The notes under the pieces were generated by a model. The model did not search any database and was not told the origin of the DNA. It saw only the letters and a program-made list of their open reading frames with translations. DNA of 33,987 bases. It comes from HGM04593 sp964470845. GTDB taxonomy: Bacteria > Bacteroidota > Bacteroidia > Bacteroidales > Bacteroidaceae. Shown here piece after piece: positions 8,533 to 16,872 of the stretch. The first letter of the stretch is position 1. Every line of letters starts with the position of its first letter. The stretch covers positions 1 to 33,987 of the forward strand of contig CAYYEL010000014.1 in the NCBI GenBank assembly GCA_964470845.1, read 5' to 3'. The position numbers were made by a program, and so were the translations under genes.

Positions 8533-8608
8533 ATACAATTTTTTCGATTATTAAAATATATTATTCATCAACAACCGAGTAAGCTGCAAAATATCTAAAA
8601 AACATAAA

Positions 8609-8655
8609 AAAAAGCGGGCTGTATCGATGTTGAATTTCGATACAGCCCGCTTTTT
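8609..8655 (-). terminator. Terminator of the V-type ATPase operon
   Basis: A perfect 19-bp inverted repeat (8609-8627 with 8637-8655) with GC core AGCGGGCTG and a 9-base loop. It lies 16 bases past the subunit K stop and on the - strand ends in a run of T. Confidence 0.9.
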
Positions 8656-8670
8656 AATGCAAATATTCGA

Positions 8671-9138
8671 TTATGCAACAATAGCACCACCCATAAGATA
8701 TGTAACGGCAACTGCTACAATCGCGTAGAGCTCGGGGAATACGGCAAGTACAAGTGTCTTACCGAATACATCGTAACCCTGACCTATAGATACGATACCA
8801 TTGGCACATACCTGCCCCTGACGTATAGCCGAGAATAAGCCTACTAAACCAACAGCGATACCCGAGCTGAGGACAGCCGCAGCCTGTATGCCCGAAATCT
8901 CAGGCGTCAGAACATTAAACATATTTTGGAACATGTAATAACCGGCAAAGCCATATAGACCCTGAGTACCGGGAAGAGCTGTAAGAACGATAAAGTTACC
9001 AAACTTGTCATTCTTCTTCATTGCTCCAAGCGCTGCATTTCCGGCGATAGTAACACCATATGCACTACCTACACCTGCCAGACCAACCATAATAGCTATA
9101 CCAATGTAAGCTATCAACAAATTCATTGTAATTTCCAT
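8671..9138 (-). CDS. ntpK: V-type ATPase proteolipid subunit K (rotor ring)
   Basis: Membrane rotor-ring subunit that carries the transported ion. The 155-residue product is the double-hairpin form with four membrane helices, like Enterococcus hirae NtpK. The five Na+ ligands described for NtpK have counterparts: L55, T58 and Q59 in ALPGTQGLYG, Q107 in AIRQGQV, and E136 in FPELYAI. This predicts Na+ rather than H+ coupling; the ion itself is inferred. The ATG used gives MEITMNLL; an internal Met at codon 5 is a possible alternative start. It is the last gene of the operon, 43 bases after subunit I and just before a strong terminator. Confidence 0.93.
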   Translation of the reverse strand: MEITMNLLIAYIGIAIMVGLAGVGSAYGVTIAGNAALGAMKKNDKFGNFIVLTALPGTQGLYGFAGYYMFQNMFNVLTPEISGIQAAAVLSSGIAVGLVGLFSAIRQGQVCANGIVSIGQGYDVFGKTLVLAVFPELYAIVAVAVTYLMGGAIVA

Positions 9139-9181
9139 AATTGTAATTAGAATTTAAGTTATTATTATCTTTTTTATTTTT

Positions 9182-11002
9182 TTACTTAAAAGGTTTATAA
9201 GCTGTTCCACCACCCTCGAAGCCGGCGTTCTTGAAGAACTCTACGAAGGTAAGACGCATTGGATGCACCATTGCACCAAGCACATTCATAAACATATTTA
9301 TAAAATGTCCTATAATGAATATTATAACTGTTACAACAGCACCAAGTACCGGAACATCGGGGCTAAGACCTACTGCCAAGCTATTGAACACCATTGCGAG
9401 AATTCCACCCGAGAGGCCAAGAGCAAACAGACGAACATAAGAGAGAATATCTCCCAACAATCCGGTTGCCATATTATAGGTGTCCCACAGACCAAGTCCT
9501 ATATTTATGAAAGGATTCTCTCCGGGTGAATTAAGCAGAAATACTCCCACGGCACCTATTCCAATAAGCACGTATGCAATAGTTGTATTCATAGCCGGGA
9601 TTGTGAACATTGCTACAAGTGTAAGCAATATCACTAACCATCCTATTGTCGAGAGTGCATATTTAAATCCAAACTGGATAGTCTGATTAACAGCCTTAAG
9701 AACCATTCCAAAAATTATCTGCACACCTCCCAAAGTCAATGAGAGGTTAAATAGCATTGGATTAGGATCGTTCATAACTCCGGTCTCGGGATTTATATAC
9801 GACAACGACATATTATCGCGCCACCAATTGAAGATAGGAATATCCCAGTCATAGATATTGAATCCAAAGAATGCTCCTGTAAGCGAGCCGCAGAGAATAG
9901 CACTTATTCCAAGCGTAAGCACCAAATTAACGTATCCACGCATACTCTTGAACTTGCCCGATAATATAACAGCAAGCATAGAAACACTCATAACAAGGCC
10001 ATAGCCCATATCTCCAAGACAAAGTCCGAAGAAAATCATATAGAACGGTGCAAAGAAAGGCGTCAAGTCAATTTCGTTGTATTTGGGAAGCATATAAAGC
10101 TCGCCTACAGGCTCGAAAAGACGGAAGAATGCGTTATTCTTGAATCGTATAGGCACATTGTCGTCGGGGGTGGGCTTGCGAAGCTCGTAGAATACAGGTT
10201 CGGTGTCGAGCTCGCCGATGAGTGCGGGAGCATCCTCCTCGGGTACCCAGCCTTGCAACAACATCAGTTTGTCGCCTGTTACCTTCTCGCCGCTGTACTT
10301 TACACGCGAAAAGTCCAATTGTCCGTTCAGCTCTTTCAGCTTGGCACGCAGCACCGGCAGTTTGTTCACTGCAAGCGATGCAAGCTGCTCGCCCACAAGT
10401 TTAATCTCTACCTGCAAACGCTCAATCTCGGTCATAATGTCCGACAGGCGCTGTTTGGGCAGTTTAATGCACTCGGCGTCAATTTCGGGTATATTTCCTG
10501 CGGTAACTGTTACAAAATAGATGCGCGAGCCTGCTTGCTTTATAATCACGGCGTTGTACTTATCGCTCCACTCGGGGTCGAATGATTTTACCGGTGTCTG
10601 GAAGAAACTGAGCGTGTAGCCCTCGGCGTCGAGTTTCTCAATGAGCTCGGTGTCGAAGTCGCCCCACACTGTCAGCGCCGACGAGTCTTTCTCGGCTGCC
10701 TGAAGCGCTTGTTTCAGCCTTTCGAGTGTAGCGTTTAGTTCATCGACACGCACTACAACCTCTTGTGCACCATCGCACGAGGCTGCAATCTCTTTACTTT
10801 CGGGGGCCAATTTCTCAAGGCTGCCGACAAGGCGCAGATAATTGCCACACTCGGCTTGCAATTGCTGAATCTCGGGTGTTTCGCTAACATCTACATTGCC
10901 CTGCTCTATATGTACAACACCCGCAGCACGCAGTTTCTCAAGAAAGGCTTGATACTCTTTGTGATAGACGAGCATCGTCAGTTTATTCATCTTGCTTATC
11001 AT
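9182..11002 (-). CDS. ntpI: V-type ATPase subunit I (stator a-like)
   Basis: Membrane stator subunit forming the two ion half-channels next to the K ring. The 606-residue protein has a cytosolic N-terminal half (1-315) with predicted coiled coils around 48-105 and 185-230, then about seven membrane helices from 318 to the end. The motif YVRLFALGLSGG (522-533) contains R524, the expected essential Arg facing the ring carboxylate. Its ATG overlaps the subunit D stop in an ATGA arrangement (10999-11002), implying translational coupling. The family is divergent in sequence, but position, length and motif make the call secure. Confidence 0.93.
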   Translation of the reverse strand: MISKMNKLTMLVYHKEYQAFLEKLRAAGVVHIEQGNVDVSETPEIQQLQAECGNYLRLVGSLEKLAPESKEIAASCDGAQEVVVRVDELNATLERLKQALQAAEKDSSALTVWGDFDTELIEKLDAEGYTLSFFQTPVKSFDPEWSDKYNAVIIKQAGSRIYFVTVTAGNIPEIDAECIKLPKQRLSDIMTEIERLQVEIKLVGEQLASLAVNKLPVLRAKLKELNGQLDFSRVKYSGEKVTGDKLMLLQGWVPEEDAPALIGELDTEPVFYELRKPTPDDNVPIRFKNNAFFRLFEPVGELYMLPKYNEIDLTPFFAPFYMIFFGLCLGDMGYGLVMSVSMLAVILSGKFKSMRGYVNLVLTLGISAILCGSLTGAFFGFNIYDWDIPIFNWWRDNMSLSYINPETGVMNDPNPMLFNLSLTLGGVQIIFGMVLKAVNQTIQFGFKYALSTIGWLVILLTLVAMFTIPAMNTTIAYVLIGIGAVGVFLLNSPGENPFINIGLGLWDTYNMATGLLGDILSYVRLFALGLSGGILAMVFNSLAVGLSPDVPVLGAVVTVIIFIIGHFINMFMNVLGAMVHPMRLTFVEFFKNAGFEGGGTAYKPFK

Positions 11003-11601
11003 ACGGCAACCTCCTCTCTTTGTTCAAGAAGCGATTTTAGAATCTTCTGCGACGATTTTGAGAGATTCTCTTCGTCCTCCATAAAGCGTTTTATTTTACG
11101 TATCGCATCCTCGTAGCCGGGTATCTGCACTTTCTCGAACAGATTTACTTTTTGCGTGGTCTTTTTTCGTGCCACCTCAAGCAGATGCAGTTTGCGGTTC
11201 AGCAGTTCGCGGCTTATTGCCGTCATTGCCATCTGCTTTAACAGCTCAATCCCATCGGCGTACCATTTGGGGGCTGTAAAGAGGCTGTATCGCTCGACCA
11301 CGAATTGTGCATCTTCGAGTATGGGCACAAGCACTCCTGCCACCTTGCGGCGGCCGATAGAGAGTTTGCCGGTCTTTACCAGCGAGGCGTCAAACTCGTT
11401 CCACAGGGCAAAGAGTGTGCTGTACTGCTCAAGCAGCTTTTCATACTCTTCGTCGTGGTGCTCCATCTCCTCTTTGCATTTTTTTACCTCGATGCGCAAT
11501 GCACTCTCCTTGCTCTTTATTATGGGGAGAGTTCTTTGCCTCATTTTCAGTTGCTTTTCGAGATTCTGAAGCGATGTTTTATTATATTGAAATGCAATCA
11601 T
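10999..11601 (-). CDS. ntpD: V-type ATPase subunit D (central rotor shaft)
   Basis: Central-stalk subunit that turns inside the A3B3 head and links it to the membrane ring. The 200-residue sequence is highly charged and helical, with long heptad-like stretches at about 8-65 and 120-195 that fit the antiparallel coiled coil of the family. The N-terminal region (NKTSLQNLEKQLKMRQRTL, 7-25) and the middle IGRRKVAGV (102-110) are typical. It sits 30 bases after subunit B and overlaps subunit I by 4 bases. No F subunit, its usual partner in the shaft, is seen in the operon. Confidence 0.92.
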   Translation of the reverse strand: MIAFQYNKTSLQNLEKQLKMRQRTLPIIKSKESALRIEVKKCKEEMEHHDEEYEKLLEQYSTLFALWNEFDASLVKTGKLSIGRRKVAGVLVPILEDAQFVVERYSLFTAPKWYADGIELLKQMAMTAISRELLNRKLHLLEVARKKTTQKVNLFEKVQIPGYEDAIRKIKRFMEDEENLSKSSQKILKSLLEQREEVAV

Positions 11602-11631
11602 TATGCTTTTTGTCTCTAAATGGAACAGATT

Positions 11632-12951
11632 TTACTTTTTCCAATGTGCGTCGATAAGCTCTTGACGTATGTTGACCTCTTCGGGCTTGAAGTATTGCGA
11701 GAAGAGCCCCCAAGTAACGTCGAGCATTTCGGTTGTGTTAAGATTGACGTCAATAGCCAATAATCTGTCCGAATAATCCTTGGCAAATGACAAGGTGCGT
11801 TTGTCGTAGTCGGTAAGGTCGAATCCATTTTCGAGCTTTGTCTTTGCATTTGCTGCATCGGCATACAGACGCACAGCTGCATTCATTACCTGAGGATGGT
11901 CTTTGCGGGTCTTTTTTCCGGCCACGAGCTGTTTCAGACGTGAGAGCGAACGGAAGGGGTCAACAATTACTTTACCAATGTCGCTGTCGCTGCGCAGGAA
12001 TAGCTGTCCCTCGGTAATATATCCAGTGTTATCGGGTACGGCGTGGGTAATATCGCCGCCCGAGAGGGTTGTTACGGCAATAATGGTTATTGAACCGCCT
12101 GCGGGGAATTGTACTGCTTTTTCGTAGATTTTTGCAAGGTCCGAGTAGAGCGAACCGGGCATCGAGTCTTTTGAGGGAATCTGGTCCATACGGTTCGACA
12201 CAATAGATAGCGCATCGGCATACATTGTCATATCTGTCAGCAGCACAAGTACTTTTTCGTTTTTCTCAACTGCAAAATACTCGGCAGCAGTCAGCGACAT
12301 ATCGGGGATAAGCAGACGCTCTACGGCGGGGTCTTCGGTTGTGTTCATAAAGCAGATGATGCGGTCGAGTGCTCCTGCGTTCGAGAACAGATTCTTAAAG
12401 TATAGATAGTCGTCGTTGGTCATTCCCATACCTCCAAGGATAATCTTGTCGGTCTCGGCACGCATCGCTACATTGGCCATCACTTGGTTATAGGGTTGCT
12501 CGGGGTCGGCAAAGAAAGGTATCTTCTGTCCTGTTACCAGTGTATTGTTCATATCAATACCTGCAATACCCGTTGCAATGAGCTCCGAGGGTTGTTTACG
12601 ACGCACGGGGTTCACCGATGGGCCACCAATCTCGACCTCTTTTCCCTCTACTGCCGGGCCGCCGTCAATGGGGTCGCCGTATGCGTTGAAGAAGCGTCCG
12701 GCAAGGCTCTCGCTCACTTTCAGTGAAGGGGCTTTACCAAGGAACACAACCTCGGCATCGGTGGGGATACCGCCGGTACCCTCGAACACCTGAAGCGTTA
12801 CCTCGTCGCCCATAATTTTTACCACCTGCGCCAACTTACCGTTCACGGTCGCAAGTTCGTCGTATCCAACACCGGTTGCCTTTAGTGAGCAGGTTGCTTT
12901 GGTGATGGAGTTTATCTTTGTATATATTTTCTTGAATGCTTCTGTTGCCAT
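11632..12951 (-). CDS. ntpB: V-type ATPase subunit B (non-catalytic)
   Basis: Non-catalytic partner of subunit A in the cytoplasmic A3B3 hexamer. The 439-residue protein shows NPVRRKQPSELIATGIAGID (115-134). At the position of the Walker A loop it has GQKIPFFADPEQPYNQ rather than a P-loop, as expected for B. Conserved blocks downstream include LSGGDITHAVPDNTGYITEG and RSLSRLKQL. The length is a little short of the roughly 460 typical of archaeal and enterococcal B subunits. It lies 27 bases after subunit A and 30 before D in the same operon. Confidence 0.95.
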   Translation of the reverse strand: MATEAFKKIYTKINSITKATCSLKATGVGYDELATVNGKLAQVVKIMGDEVTLQVFEGTGGIPTDAEVVFLGKAPSLKVSESLAGRFFNAYGDPIDGGPAVEGKEVEIGGPSVNPVRRKQPSELIATGIAGIDMNNTLVTGQKIPFFADPEQPYNQVMANVAMRAETDKIILGGMGMTNDDYLYFKNLFSNAGALDRIICFMNTTEDPAVERLLIPDMSLTAAEYFAVEKNEKVLVLLTDMTMYADALSIVSNRMDQIPSKDSMPGSLYSDLAKIYEKAVQFPAGGSITIIAVTTLSGGDITHAVPDNTGYITEGQLFLRSDSDIGKVIVDPFRSLSRLKQLVAGKKTRKDHPQVMNAAVRLYADAANAKTKLENGFDLTDYDKRTLSFAKDYSDRLLAIDVNLNTTEMLDVTWGLFSQYFKPEEVNIRQELIDAHWKK

Positions 12952-12978
12952 AATATAAATATGTATTATTGTGGGTGA

Positions 12979-14736
12979 TTAGGCAATTTGTTTGGTTGCC
13001 AACAATTCTTGCAACTGAGCGTGGTAAGCGTTGTACTTTTCCGATTTATACTCGGAGTAGTTCATCTGCTTGCACAGGTTGATTGCTTTTTTAAAGAAGT
13101 CTGATACCTCGGTAAAATCTTCAAAGTCGTAGTCGGCGCGACACATCTCGGTTATCTGACGCAATATTGCCTCTTGACGCTCAAGGGGTGTAACCGAATC
13201 GACCTCGTCAAAGGCGTCTTGTTGCAGCACGACAAAGTCTATCAGCTCCGATTTCCAGAATGTTACGTGATAATCCACGGGCACACCATCGTCGCCAAGA
13301 ATGTTTATCTGCTCGGCAATCTCTTTTCCGCGCAACAGACGTGTTTTTACTTCGTTGACCATTTCGAGCCAGCCATCGCCTATGAGCTCTGTGATATAGT
13401 TTCCAAACTCGGGATATTCAATGTATTTCGAGTAAGAATCAATGGGGTTCACGGCCGGGTAGCGTTTCTTGTCGGCACGTGCCTGTTCAAGGGCATAGAA
13501 GCATCGTGCTACCTTCTTGGTATTCTCGGTTACGGGCTCTTTAAGGTTACCACCGGCGGGTGATACTGTTCCGATAAATGTAATTGAGCCTGCCTCGCCA
13601 TTATTCAGATAGACGTATCCTGCACGGCTGTAGAAGTTGGCGATGATTGACGAAATGTCCATCGGGAAGGCATCGGGACCGGGAAGCTCCTCCATACGGT
13701 TAGACATCTCACGCAGTGCCTGTGCCCAACGCGATGTCGAGTCGGCCATAAGCAATACTCTCAGTCCCATTGCACGGTAGTACTCGGCAATTGTCATTGC
13801 TGTATATACCGATGCCTCGCGAGCTGCCACGGGCATATTCGAGGTGTTTGCAATGATGATTGTACGTTCCATAAGTTTGCGACCTGTGTGAGGATCGACA
13901 AGCTCGGGGAATTCTGTAAAGATTTCCACTACCTCGTTGGCACGCTCGCCGCAGGCTGCGATAATTACAATGTCGGCCTCGGCCTGTTTGGATATTGCGT
14001 GCTGAAGCACTGTCTTTCCTGTTCCGAAAGGGCCGGGGATAAAGCCTGTTCCACCCTCGACAATAGGATTCAGTGTATCAATTGTTCTGACACCTGTTTC
14101 GAGCAGTTTGAAGGGGCGGGGCTTCTCGCGATAATCCTCCATAGCTACACGCACAGGCCATTTTTGTATCATATTGAGGCTGCGTTCCTCGCCCTCGTCA
14201 TTTACAATTACTGCTACTGTATCGACGATGCGATATTCGCCCTCTTTTGCAATGCTTTTTACTGTCCACTCGCCTTTTATGCCAAAGGGTGCCATTATTT
14301 TCAGTTGCTGGTGATTCTCTTCGACAGCACCTAACCACGCTGCGGCACACACTTTTTCGCCGGTTTTTACAAGCGGGGTGAATTTCCACATTTTCTCCTC
14401 GTCGAGGGGATTGGTGTAGTCGCCTCGTTTCAAGAATACTCCCTCCATTTTGTCAAGGTCGTTCTGCAATCCGTCGTAGTTTTTGGAGAGCATTCCGGGA
14501 GCGAGTGAAACTTCGAGCATATGACCGGTAAACTCGGCCTCTTCGCCTATTTTCAGTCGTCTTGTACTTTCAAATACCTGAACATATACTTTGGCTCCGT
14601 TAATTTTAATGACCTCGGCCATCAGACGGTCGCCACCGGTTTTTATATAGCAAATTTCATTTTGTGCCACAGGGCCGTCAACTGCCAAGAGCACCATATT
14701 TGCAATAACTCCGGTTACTTTTCCTTTTGTTGCCAT
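12979..14736 (-). CDS. ntpA: V-type ATPase catalytic subunit A
   Basis: Catalytic nucleotide-binding subunit of the V-type ATPase head. The Walker A loop GPFGTGKT is at 235-242 (K241), preceded by the TGVRTIDTLNPIVEGGTG block (214-231). The insertion between the N-terminal barrel and the nucleotide domain (about 110-190) that separates A subunits from F-type beta is present. Further signatures are ACGERANEV and LPGPDAFPMDISS. At 585 residues it is of normal length. The ATG after a short AT-rich spacer is the natural start, 22 bases after the DUF2764-like gene. Confidence 0.96.
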   Translation of the reverse strand: MATKGKVTGVIANMVLLAVDGPVAQNEICYIKTGGDRLMAEVIKINGAKVYVQVFESTRRLKIGEEAEFTGHMLEVSLAPGMLSKNYDGLQNDLDKMEGVFLKRGDYTNPLDEEKMWKFTPLVKTGEKVCAAAWLGAVEENHQQLKIMAPFGIKGEWTVKSIAKEGEYRIVDTVAVIVNDEGEERSLNMIQKWPVRVAMEDYREKPRPFKLLETGVRTIDTLNPIVEGGTGFIPGPFGTGKTVLQHAISKQAEADIVIIAACGERANEVVEIFTEFPELVDPHTGRKLMERTIIIANTSNMPVAAREASVYTAMTIAEYYRAMGLRVLLMADSTSRWAQALREMSNRMEELPGPDAFPMDISSIIANFYSRAGYVYLNNGEAGSITFIGTVSPAGGNLKEPVTENTKKVARCFYALEQARADKKRYPAVNPIDSYSKYIEYPEFGNYITELIGDGWLEMVNEVKTRLLRGKEIAEQINILGDDGVPVDYHVTFWKSELIDFVVLQQDAFDEVDSVTPLERQEAILRQITEMCRADYDFEDFTEVSDFFKKAINLCKQMNYSEYKSEKYNAYHAQLQELLATKQIA

Positions 14737-14758
14737 ATTTTATATTCTTATTTATTTC

Positions 14759-15595
14759 TTACTTAATGTCGTCGGTAAACACTGCTCCACTCTTCAGTTC
14801 TTCGATAATATCTTTGTAACGCTGCATTCCCGATTGTGCATCGAGACGTGCCCAACGCTCGACGATACATAGTTTTTCGAGGAATACAAAAAGACGTTCA
14901 ACGGTAAAATAGTTGAACACTGAATTATCTTCGAGCCATTTTATACGCAGGTTGTCAATTTGTCGTTCGCGTTCTTGAAGTTTGTCATTCTCGCTTATGT
15001 GAATAAGCGTCTCAAGATAGTCTATTGTTCCCGAAAGGCCAAAATCACGTGCGCCTGATGTACGTATTGCATCGGCTACTTCACCCTCGCCCACAATGCA
15101 CTCTTCGACATTTAATTTATATTTGCGTGCAAGCAGTGCAACAAGAATATTGTTTACATTGCTATTATATTGAAACCACTGCGACACAAATTTATTGGAT
15201 GTTTTTGCTGCATAAGAATAATAGTGCGCACTCAGAATATCTTCCCAAAAGAGGTTATTCTCGATATTCTCGAAATAATAATCGAGAAAATCGTACATAT
15301 AGGCGGGTACTTTCTTGTTGCGAGCATCACCATCTTTAGCTGTCGAAATTATCTCAAGCAGTTGCTCTTTTGTGTAACAACCTACTGTGTCGAGTTGAAT
15401 GTCGGCGCCGTAGCGTAGCAGAAGCAGAATATTTACATTGTCTCTCTTGTGGAACGACAAGTTTACTATACGCGCATCCTCGGCCGAGAGTTGGGGCAAT
15501 ACTTCTTCCCTGAATTTCTCAACCGAATAGCCTACCTTTCCACCGTCAAGGGTAACCTCGGGCAGGCCTGCGACCAAGCAATAATATTCACTCAT
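14759..15595 (-). CDS. DUF2764-like protein of the V-ATPase operon
   Basis: A 278-residue soluble, helix-rich protein without signal peptide or membrane segment. It opens MSEYYCLVAGLPEVTLD and resembles the DUF2764 family found between subunits E and A in V-ATPase operons of Bacteroidota; the family match is from memory and was not searched. Chlamydia and spirochaete operons have an uncharacterised gene in the same slot. Many archaeal and enterococcal operons carry subunit C (the socket between shaft and ring) near E and A, and no other C candidate is visible here, so a C-like or stalk role is a reasonable but unproven guess. Residues 190-250 contain a charged helical stretch. It is 6 bases from subunit E and 22 from A, so it is certainly cotranscribed. 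Confidence 0.85.
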   Translation of the reverse strand: MSEYYCLVAGLPEVTLDGGKVGYSVEKFREEVLPQLSAEDARIVNLSFHKRDNVNILLLLRYGADIQLDTVGCYTKEQLLEIISTAKDGDARNKKVPAYMYDFLDYYFENIENNLFWEDILSAHYYSYAAKTSNKFVSQWFQYNSNVNNILVALLARKYKLNVEECIVGEGEVADAIRTSGARDFGLSGTIDYLETLIHISENDKLQERERQIDNLRIKWLEDNSVFNYFTVERLFVFLEKLCIVERWARLDAQSGMQRYKDIIEELKSGAVFTDDIK

Positions 15596-15601
15596 TCTTT
15601 T

Positions 15602-16192
15602 TTATTTGAAAAGAAGTTCAACAATTACGGGACGCAAGAATGATTTTAGGAACTGCTCAAACTCGGCATCACCAAAATTCACTTTGTACGAACCATCGGC
15701 GGGGGCTATCGAGAATGAGGTTTTAAGACCGTTTACTTGCTTAATCTCGACACCTTTATCGAGCAATGCCTTGGCCTTTGATGCAAAATAAGATTTAAGC
15801 TCGGCTGCCTCGGATGTTGATATTACAAGGGGCTCATTGGCACTCCAACGCTCGGTTATTTTCACAAGAATACTTTTAAGGACGTCGCCGGAAAGAGTAT
15901 CTTTTACTGCCTCTTTTACAATTGTATCTGTTACAATTGTTGCTGTTTCCGATTTTAATGCTCCGACAGCTTGCGAGGCGTATAATTTGAGCTCGGCGTG
16001 TGTGTTGGCAGTAAGCTCCTCGGCGCTTTTTTGCGCCTTTGCCACAATTTCGTCGGCGTTATCTTGCGCCTCTTTAAGTATTGCTGCTGCTTGCTCTTGC
16101 GCCTCTTTTACAAGGCGTGCAGCCTCTTCTTTTCCTTTCTCTACGCCCTCGTTGTAGATTTTTTGGGTGAGTTCTTGTACTTTAATTTCCAT
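15602..16192 (-). CDS. ntpE: V-type ATPase subunit E (peripheral stalk)
   Basis: Peripheral-stalk subunit holding the head against rotation. The 196-residue protein has an Ala/Glu/Lys-rich helix at about 1-100 with clear heptad character, fitting the coiled coil that normally pairs with subunit G, then a globular C-terminal domain that binds the head. It is the first gene of the ATPase operon and is 6 bases from the DUF2764-like gene. No G/H subunit gene was seen next to it, so either its partner lies elsewhere or E works without a recognisable one. Confidence 0.88.
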   Translation of the reverse strand: MEIKVQELTQKIYNEGVEKGKEEAARLVKEAQEQAAAILKEAQDNADEIVAKAQKSAEELTANTHAELKLYASQAVGALKSETATIVTDTIVKEAVKDTLSGDVLKSILVKITERWSANEPLVISTSEAAELKSYFASKAKALLDKGVEIKQVNGLKTSFSIAPADGSYKVNFGDAEFEQFLKSFLRPVIVELLFK

Positions 16193-16303
16193 ATATAATA
16201 ATTTTTTAAATATCTTTTTACTTTTTGCAACTATAATGCACTGATAATCAAAATCTAAGGGCTATTTTTTCCTAAAAAGATGTATTTGTATCGCTACTGT
16301 ATT

Positions 16304-16327
16304 ATTTGCATTATAGAGAATGCAAAT
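16304..16327. promoter_or_regulatory. 24-bp dyad at the V-ATPase operon promoter
   Basis: ATTTGCATT (16304-16312) and AATGCAAAT (16319-16327) are perfect inverted 9-base arms around 6 bases. They overlap the predicted -7 box and start region of the ATPase operon. The geometry suits a dimeric repressor site; the regulator is unknown. Confidence 0.4.
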
Positions 16328-16330
16328 TTA
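16323..16330 (-). promoter_or_regulatory. Candidate -7 box of the V-ATPase operon
   Basis: TAAATTTG on the - strand matches TAnnTTTG exactly. It would start transcription near 16316, giving a leader of roughly 120 bases before subunit E. No well-spaced TTG was found. The remainder of 16193-16460 is AT-rich and shows no gene. Confidence 0.4.
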
Positions 16331-16468
16331 ATTCTTTTTATTGTATAATACTTTTATTCTTTATAAAAAAAGGCAATTATTTACTAAAAAAAACAAAATC
16401 TCGATTTTAGGCTATAAATATTATTTAATTTTACAAACTGTTTCAAGATAATAATATTGGATATAAAT

Positions 16469-16497
16469 AAAGAGGCGACTATTAAAGCCGCCTCTTT
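16469..16497 (-). terminator. Terminator of tRNA-Lys
   Basis: AAAGAGGCG (16469-16477) and CGCCTCTTT (16489-16497) form a 9-bp stem with an 11-base loop. The hairpin begins 2 bases past the tRNA 3' end, and on the - strand the stem is followed by ATTTAT. Confidence 0.75.
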
Positions 16498-16499
16498 TG

Positions 16500-16572
16500 T
16501 ACGCCGTCAGGGACTCGAACCCTGGACCCATTGATTAAGAGTCAATTGCTCTACCAACTGAGCTAACAGCGC
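16500..16572 (-). tRNA. tRNA-Lys (anticodon CTT)
   Basis: A 73-base cloverleaf. The 7-bp acceptor stem has a G-U at the first and fifth pairs. The D stem is GCTC/GAGC, and the anticodon stem ATTGA/TCAAT encloses loop CTCTTAA with anticodon CTT, reading AAG. The T arm CAGGG-TTCGAGT-CCCTG is perfect. The discriminator is A and CCA is not encoded. It has its own promoter and terminator. Confidence 0.97.
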
Positions 16573-16593
16573 ATCTGCCTCTTAAAAGTGTTG

Positions 16594-16624
16594 CAAAGGT
16601 AGTCAATTCTTTTGTTCCTGCAAA
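16594..16624 (-). promoter_or_regulatory. Promoter of tRNA-Lys
   Basis: On the - strand TTTG (16624-16621), 19 bases, then TACCTTTG (16601-16594): an exact Bacteroidota housekeeping promoter. The start would fall around 16587, some 15 bases before the mature 5' end. This is the best promoter in the window. The stretch 16625-16796 holds no gene I recognise. Confidence 0.85.
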
Positions 16625-16796
16625 ATTAAAAAACGCTTTTTTTTAACCGCCGGCTATTTTAATTTATATTCTTAATATATTTTTGCGCTCTTACGAAATA
16701 TTAACGGTACTTGCATTGAAGCGAAAAAACTTAAGGCAGAGTTATCGGCGCTGCACTTAAAATTCACAATCTTCTGATATTCCGAATGTTGAATAA

Positions 16797-16844
16797 AACA
16801 GCACCCTTAATGCAGATAGATTTATTTACATTGCGGGTGCTGTT
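16797..16844 (-). terminator. Terminator of tyrS
   Basis: AACAGCACCC (16797-16806) pairs with GGGTGCTGTT (16835-16844), and the AATG/CATT inside can add pairs. On the - strand the stem ends GCTGTTTTATT. It lies 28 bases past the tyrS stop. Confidence 0.8.
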
Positions 16845-16872
16845 ACCTGTGAATATAAGTTAAAACTGTATC

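Noticed and set aside
14759..15595. Calling this gene V-ATPase subunit C outright
   Set aside because: Position suggests it, but the sequence shows no subunit C signature that I can recognise, so only a DUF2764-like call is supported.
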